Assembly: GCF_921293095.1 (NCBI RefSeq) | Contig: NC_060257.1 | Location: forward strand, 93,361,449-93,425,448 | Direction: 5' to 3' | Length of the DNA: 64,000 nt | DNA from: Ischnura elegans | Taxonomy: Eukaryota; Arthropoda; Insecta; Odonata; Coenagrionidae | In this document: in pieces, positions 57,624 to 64,000 of the stretch | How positions within the stretch are numbered: position 1 is the first letter of the stretch | How the letters are laid out: every line of letters begins with the position of its first letter | Notes under the pieces: model-generated | Seen by the model: the letters and a program-made list of their open reading frames with translations, nothing else | What the model was told of the DNA's origin: nothing | The model's database searches: none | Translations under genes and position numbers: made by a program

Positions 57624-60600
57624 ATGTCTTCTGACCCTTTCTTCAAATTTTTGGGTGTTAAAGGGGAGGAAAAATGTTGCTCTTCTGCCGGTAAATCCGA
57701 AATGCGTTCTCAGAAGCCCACAATCTCTCGAAGTCAACCATGCATGGACGCAGGCGGTAGGAGGTATGAGATGATAAATTTATTTTGTGTTGATCTTTGC
57801 TTGTCATTCGTACTTATTTTATGATATCAGTGGTTTATTTTAATCTACATGTCTACATACTTTAAACTTTCAGCTCAGTAATCTCGAATAAGATAGAAGA
57901 CATTGTTTTGGATGTGCTGGTGGCGTTGAAAAACGGCATACCGCCAAGGGTATGCTTTTTCAACCGTCACATCTGGGAGAATACATCTTTAGAGAACATG
58001 TAAGAGTTACGAGTTTAAAGAATGAAGAAAGGATGTGCTGTATGATGTTTCGTATCCCTATTCTGGATCGAGTTGTTAGCTGTTATTGATGGCCGACTCG
58101 ATGGTGATTGCGTTATCGTACGCTGTGACACGTTAAATTAGTGATTTTATTTTTCACGTTAACAGGATTATGAAGGGAACTGGGGATTCTTGTGTCACCG
58201 TTGACTTCGCGAATCCTCAGTCTCGGGCGCATTTGGCACTTATGTTTTGGCTGCTCTCAAACCTTCATCATCAAATGATATCTGGGTCTTCATCATTAAA
58301 AAGGTATGTTTCTGAACTTATTTTTAAACATATTTTGTGAATGACAGAATTTTGTAAAATTTTGACAGTAGAACATCAATTTTGCGTTTCACTGACCTCA
58401 TATATTTATTAAAATACATATATAGTTGCTTTGGAGTATATTAATTTGTTTACAATATTCTGGTTCAGAATTTTTTCATTTGCTTGGTATATTTATAATT
58501 TGCTGATACTGTGTGCTCATGTATGCTGCCTTCCTACATAGAACAAATTGTAGAGTAAAGCATGTATTTTTCATGTGTTTTTTTAGTTTTTTTGAAGTAA
58601 TATAGCTGAATAACATTCTATTTGGCCCAGACAACACATGGTGTATAACTGTGTATCTGCGCAGCAAAAATGCACAATAAGTTTATGATGCATAAGTTCT
58701 CATTTGGTTATCAGTTCCATTTTAGTTGGAAATTAAATCTTGTACAATTACATAAATGTGAAGATTTTAATATGGTTACTACTCCCCACATAGCAATGAA
58801 CCTCTCAGAGACGTCTCACTATGGTCTCGAATATCGCGAATGTTTCAGAGATGTCTTAGAGATGTAGTCGTGAGACATTCGGGAATTAAAAAAAAACGTA
58901 TTTAAACGCCATCAATGCATTCCATATTTATTTTTCGGTGCAATTATGGAGTTGATTATTAAAATCGCGACATTTAATATGGGTTTCTTATTTTCAAAAG
59001 GTCATCCATCAAAAAATTGTCACCAAAAAGTGATCGAGAAAAGTAGGCAATAACTATATAATTTACATTTAATTATTTTTGTTGCCTAAATTAAAAGCAT
59101 AACATAGTACAAAGTCTCATGAGATATCTCAGAAACTTATCTGAGACGTCTCATGAGACATCTCAGACCCCATTTTTTTGGTTATAGTGACATCTCAGAG
59201 AAGTCTCAGAGATGTCTCTGAAGCTGTCAGAGATGCCTCTGAAGCTCTCAGAGATGTCTCTGAGATGTAACATGTGATATTCGAGACGTCTCAGAGACGT
59301 ATCCGAGACGATTTGCTGCTATGTGGGTCTTATATTGTCAGGAACAATGTACATAAGGTGTTGTGAGTTGAAAATATTGAAAAAAATTTTGTAAACCTGT
59401 ATTTAACACGTTGTGTACCGGGGTATTTAAATTCCTTTTAACCCTCTGTTCCGGCGGTTTTTTAAACATCACTCACTGAGCAAACCTTCCATTCGAAAAA
59501 ATGCCATTACGTATTTAAAAATTAAACTTTTTCATGCAATTTAGAATGCAATACTCACAAATAATTTCAGAATCTTTTTCTGGTGTGATACTCCATGAAA
59601 CACTTTCCCTTGTGGAGTGGAATGCCGCAAGTTGAGCACACATACCTTGTTTTTTTTCTAATTTTTCTCGTAGCGCACATTTTGCATCTTCTTGTGTGAT
59701 ATTTTTTCGTCCCCTTCCCCACAATAGGAACGAGATGGTGTTTGCTAAGGTCTCTCGATAAGCACTGTGGGTGATCTCTTGAAGGGGCCCGTCCTGTTGG
59801 TTTATCATCGCAGTCATCGTCCGAGAATGATTCACTCGACTCCTGCCTACTCGCTGCCCACTCTTTGGCGGTCTGGAGCAAAAAGCCTTTGAATCGAATG
59901 CCATTATTTTTGTTTAGAGTTTTATAAAAGAGTGCAATTTATTAGCCAAAGCACGACTTTCTTCGACCATTTCATTGTTTTCCTCATGATGGAGTAATAG
60001 GATAAGTACATATCCGCCCTGTCAACACCTTTTATGCACTCATTGTATTTTAGAATACAAGTGGGTTTTTTGATTGCTTGTCCTGTAACCAAATCTTACC
60101 TTTGAGTTACCCATGCTGGCATTATGAACAGTGCTAATCATTCTTACTTCCCTCTTGTCTTTCCAAACCACTAGTAACACCTCACCTTTACGAGAGAATG
60201 TGCTCTGTCCCTTTTTCAAAGTTTTTGCCTGGCTCTTCAACGTGGGAGGGAGTCCCCAATTTGGTCTTATGGTTCCACACACACTTACTTTGTTATATAT
60301 GAGCAGTTCTGCAATTTTCACACTATTATAATAGTTGTCTTGATAGACATGATGCCAAAGATTGAGATGTGGCTTCAAAAGAGACAAGATGGTTTGTTCT
60401 AATTTTTTCCCCTTGGCTGAATAAATTTCTAAATTACTAATGTAGCCAGAATCACTTTCACAAACCATTTGCACTAGTAACCCATATTTTACTATTTCTG
60501 CAGGATTATAGGTCTTGATTTTCAATCTTCCTCTCCATGGAATCATGGCTTTATCAAGTGACAATTCCTGCTTTGGTTTGTACACATTTTGAAATTTGTC

Positions 60601-62619
60601 AACTATGTATTCCACGGTGGGTCTTATTTTATATAGTCTATCCGCAGTATCTATGAATGCTTCGTTATCACTAAAATGCCACGCTTTCCATATCTGCTCA
60701 AATCTGTTTCGCGTCAGTAGCTCTCTAAATATTTTTGTTTCGATGAAAGGATCTGTACTCCAATACTCCTTAAGTGTATCTTTCCTCACTTGACCCATCA
60801 GAATCAAAATAGAAAAGAATTTTTTCATTTCAGCCATGGTTATGTTTGACCACTTCCCTGTTTTTGGCGATTCTTTGTATTTATGCTTATTTTGTCAGTA
60901 ATACAAATTGGATTGATGGCACATCATTTCAAAAAAATCATTACCAAGAAATAGTGAGACTACGTCAAGGATGTTATGGGAATTTTCTGGTAATCGCTTC
61001 ACTCCAGGTTGGCCCAAAAATTGCTCTAAATGTCTCTCAAAATCTATTTATTCCCATGAAGTAGAACTTCCTGCCAAAGAATTGTCTTCATTTTCACTCG
61101 CATCGGAGTCACTTTCACTGATAACTAGAGGAATACGTTTTCTAGTTTTCATATTCACCGCAACATCAGAATCGCTTTCACTTTCGTCGTTATCTTCGTC
61201 ATACCCTAATGGTACATCTGACAAATCATCAGCACACAAGTCTAACAAAATTTCTTCTTCATCCAAAGTGTTGTCCTTCCGATGTGATGCCATAATATGG
61301 AATATTCTTATGAGTGGTTTTTAGAGCACATATGCGAGCAAACCTTCAAGCGAGAAAAACTTGACACCAAATGTTCTCTTCACTTGGACTCAGGGAAACA
61401 CCAACTGCTCTTGACACATTAGGAGAGGAAACTAACCCAGAGGCAGGAAATAAGTAAGAGAGCATCATCTTCCTCCATGGCATGGACCAAAAGAACTGGG
61501 GGCCTCATTGTGAGTCCCCCAGTTCCTTTTGTCGAGAATGTTTATGTTGACGGAGCAGAGCAGTCCACTTGCTGAGAGTGCATCTCGAAGAAGCGGCGAT
61601 GAAGATAAGGGTCAAACTCGCTAAATAAAACAAGGCCATGTGGATAAACTCTTTGGAAATAATGAGCCAAGTGTGTGGGGTAACTCAAGGAAAAAGATAA
61701 ATAAGATGCCAACGCTGGTAAGGAGAGGAACGCCGATTCTGGGTGGAGGTGTTGAGAATGAAAATATGTGCCCATTCGGGCGTAATGCCTTTGGTTTAAA
61801 CATGGTTAAAAAGCTAATGTTTAGAATATAACTTTACCCAATCAAACGTTATGATGTATCAATTCATTATTAATAACGAACAACAACTGAAAACGTTCTA
61901 ACGAATACGTATTGTACGCTTTAAAATTGTTTAGGTTGACGCGCCTAAATGACGAGAATCTTCGTCATCCGTCCGGAACGTTCGGGAAAAAAATGACGAG
62001 AATTCTCGCCATCCGTACGCAACGTGTTAAAGTAGCTATTAAAAGTTTATCTGTTGTATATTTAGTGAAAGTGGTCTCATGTTTGGATATTGGTAATTTT
62101 ATGAGAGTATTGCTATAGCTAAGAACATTATCCCTCAAATGAGGAAATGGACAAATCACACAAGTTGAAACCTTACTTTGGGAAAATGGATACCGCTTCT
62201 TACCTTAAGACAATGTGTAACTTCACTGTTTTATCACATATTAGAGTTTTCATGAAATTTGTAAGACGTCCTCCCTCCTCGCTTATTCACTGTGGTTTGT
62301 TAACCCTCGTGTGTATGGCTCACAATTGTGTTGAAACTGCAGTTTAGAAAAAGGCAAGTCCTTTCTTGTCGTTGCTTTTTCAGGGAGATCTTCTATAAGT
62401 CTTTGGGCATACTCAAGAGCCTGGGTTACCCTTCTTCGCAAAGCATTGTGGACAGTGTGATGAGTGATGTGGGTGCCCTCCTCAGCCTTCCTCTTCGGCA
62501 TCTTGGTGTTCTTTCGTCATCACGAGGACTCATAGCTGGAGACCTGCAGTTGTTGTCATCACACAGTGCTGACTTGGGTGCATCGTCTGTGATTTTGGAC
62601 ACCAAATCAATGGGGAATG
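57624..62619 (+). CDS. SPO11: Meiotic recombination protein SPO11, exons 1-4 (3' exons outside)
   Basis: SPO11 is the topoisomerase VI A-type transesterase that makes the DNA double-strand breaks that start meiotic recombination. The exons are 57624-57763, 57874-57999, 58166-58303 and 62384-62619, all with canonical splice sites and matching phases, 213 codons so far. Exon 2 gives IEDIVLDVLVALKNGIPPRV and NRHIWENTSLE; exon 3 gives CVTVDFANPQSRAHLALMFW; the exon 3-4 joint rebuilds KREIFYKSLG, where Tyr139 corresponds to the catalytic tyrosine of RDIFY in yeast Spo11. Exon 4 continues with SIVDSVMSDVGALLSLPLRH and LGVLSSSRGLIAGDL, matching the family's STSKGLIAGNL. The Toprim half is not in the window. 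Intron 3 is 4.1 kb and carries a MITE and a piggyBac. All exons are open. The ATG at 57624 was chosen because its frame runs to the exon 1 donor in the right phase. Confidence 0.9.
58785..59327. mobile_element. MITE with CCCACATAGCA ends and AGAGACGTCTC repeats
   Basis: The inverted ends are CCCACATAGCA and TGCTATGTGGG. Both flanks carry many copies of CTCAGAGACGTCTC and CTCAGAGATGTCTC, the right side over 200 bases. The middle is AT-rich and encodes nothing. It lies in SPO11 intron 3. The CCC start and short palindromic subterminal repeats recall the two GTTGC-rich elements. Confidence 0.75.
59407..62026 (-). mobile_element. piggyBac element, full length, with TTAA target duplication
   Basis: TTAA flanks both sides (59403-59406 and 62027-62030). 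The ends are CACGTTGTGTACCGG and, inverted, CACGTTGCGTACGG, a 14-base pairing with one mismatch and one extra base. At 2.6 kb it is of normal length for a piggyBac with a single transposase gene. It sits in SPO11 intron 3 in the opposite orientation. An internal hairpin (AAAAGAACTGGGGGCC and complement, 61489-61533) lies upstream of the transposase start. Confidence 0.92.
59515..61293 (-). pseudogene. piggyBac transposase (PGBD4-like), broken
   Basis: The minus strand starts at 61293 with an acidic region (DEEEILLDLCADDLSDVPLG). A stop ends that frame at 61048. Then come FLGQPGVKRLPENSHNILDV and SPKTGKWSNITMAEMKKFFS, with another stop between them near 60900. The longest open part (60040-60837) carries the first two catalytic aspartate motifs, SLDKAMIPWRGR and YQDNYYNSV. 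The third, KGVDRADMYLSYYSIMRKTM, lies after a further stop near 60040, and a frame change leads to the C-terminal cysteine-rich zinc domain (CKMCATRK, CSTCGIPLHKGKCF). The domain order is complete, but at least four breaks make it inactive. Confidence 0.88.
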
Positions 62620-64000
62620 GTGAGATGAACTGTTTGATGCCAATGCCAACATTGTGATATCCACTTTGGTGTGATTTTAGGAAGGGCATTGATGAGCAGC
62701 AATTTTTATGCATGATTTTACATGTACCTAGTGAATTGTTTTCTTGAATTTTTCTTTGGCTCGCAATTGGGTAAAAAGTTTAACACCTTGCTGACTGATC
62801 TCGGGGCTATCTGTGTCTGAACTTTGAGAACGCTTTGAAACTGAGTGCTGAGGACTGGCCACCCAGTATTTAAGTATTTCCAAGTGGGAGAACAAAATTT
62901 ATTTTGCTCATTTTAAAAAGTATGGTTAAAATATTCAATGAGAACTGTCTTTCCTTACCTCGTACAGAGGGCGTACCCAGAATCATAGCTAGGGGGGGCA
63001 AGCCATGCAAACACAAAACACTCGTGAATCACATATACCTCATGCCCGGGGCATTACAATCTATCCACACACACATATGCGATCATCCCCTGCTCGGGTT
63101 ATTGCTCAGCGAAAGAAATACCGGACATATGGTCGGTATGTCAAAATATATATAAAATATTTTCATTTCATATCCAATCATTATGGCGTCCGGAGTATAT
63201 TTTTTACATTTGATCATCATTTTGAAATCCATTTTTTTATATATTTACCACCACTACGGTATCTTTTTGGCTTCCTGCGCTGTTGCCAAATATATCTACC
63301 TTAGAAACCTCACTCTTGCTTGTTATTTTTGCAGTATATAGCTGCTATTGCATGAAATGGGTGAATTAATTCCAATTAACTATTAACTACTGTTAACTGA
63401 ACGTAAAAACGTATCACTGTAAAAAAAGATTAAAGTCATCATAGGAGTGAACTTCGTGAAACTAGGATTTTAAAAGTTAGCCAAAATTAGGCAGTAAATG
63501 AGTTAATTAAACTCCATTTTGGAAGAAGCATATCAAAACCCTTCGATTTTATAAAGCCAAGGACACAACGCACAGTGGGATAAAATCGAAAAAAGCTGGC
63601 CAAAAATCGGTACAGTCTTAAGTATTAGTAAATTAAGGAAAGTTTTTATCAACGGTGTGTTGTAAAGAGGCAATCAAACTTATTTAGGATGATCTATGCC
63701 ACAATCTTGTTTAGAAGGGCAATATCAATTAAAAATAGACAAAAGTGATGCGGGAAGCAAACTACCCAGGGACACATAGACATGCAAATATTAAGGGAAA
63801 AATAGAATTTTAGCTTAGAATGTAGCTGTTTTCAGACAACAAGCTGAGAAAACCGTATCATTTACTTTAAGCCCAGTCGATACGGTCCTCAAAATTACTG
63901 AAAAGGGGGTAGTTAGGTCCTCAGAAATTCCTGAAAAGGGATTTTACATGAGTCTGTGTTAGTATTGTCGATTACTAATTATATATCAACTGAACAAGAA
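62620..64000. other. SPO11 intron 4 or beyond, no exon found
   Basis: No SPO11 continuation (an EKD or DxD Toprim motif) could be read in these 1.4 kb. GCGTACCCAGAATCATAGCT followed by AGGGGGGGCAAG near 62968-63002 looks like one end of a common hAT-type MITE. The rest is AT-rich. Confidence 0.5.

Overview
The window is eukaryotic, AT-rich and crowded with transposable elements. Spliced genes with canonical GT..AG introns, a five-exon P-element transposase, an RTE-type LINE, piggyBac, hAT-like and PIF/Harbinger elements, several THAP domains and a DUF4806 gene together point to an arthropod, probably an insect. No sequence here fixes the species. No rRNA, functional tRNA, CRISPR array or bacterial gene was seen.

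Layout. 1-2423: the integrase end of a Ty3/gypsy element and its 3' flank. 2424-9360: two head-to-tail copies of a non-autonomous, Helitron-like element whose 3' halves are long arrays of small GC-rich hairpins, nearly all with a GCGAAGC core. 9829-11194 and 15598-16932: two copies of a 1.3-kb repeat; the second is a clean insertion with an 8-bp target duplication. 15467-19003 and 27571-33047: two copies of a large hAT-like element; the second has 12-bp inverted ends, an 8-bp target duplication and a 3.1-kb RTE LINE nested inside it. 19310-22818: a THAP9/P-element transposase gene, 868 codons over five exons, with one in-frame stop. 24311-27020: a TIR-bounded element full of 91-bp minisatellite. 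33325-36461: three inverted-repeat elements nested in one another, the innermost a PIF/Harbinger element with remains of both its genes. 37177-38867: a decayed THAP gene and a tandem array of exon-like repeats. 43735-48437: a TIR-bounded element with ends rich in AACGTTGC that encloses a four-exon DUF4806 gene. 49274-54392: a second element of similar design holding a decayed multi-exon transcription unit. 55070-56973: a Harbinger MITE and a mariner-like MITE side by side, the latter interrupting a THAP exon. 57624-62619: the first four exons of the host meiotic gene SPO11, whose third intron carries a CCC-ended MITE and a whole-length but broken piggyBac.

The one clear host gene is SPO11 (plus strand, 3' exons beyond the window). 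The DUF4806 gene is the other one that looks intact over the exons seen. Most of the rest is mobile DNA in several generations of nesting, and two paralogous empty sites inside the window let two of the insertions be placed closely. Exons were joined by reading splice sites and phases by eye; family calls rest on recognised motifs and were not checked by any search.
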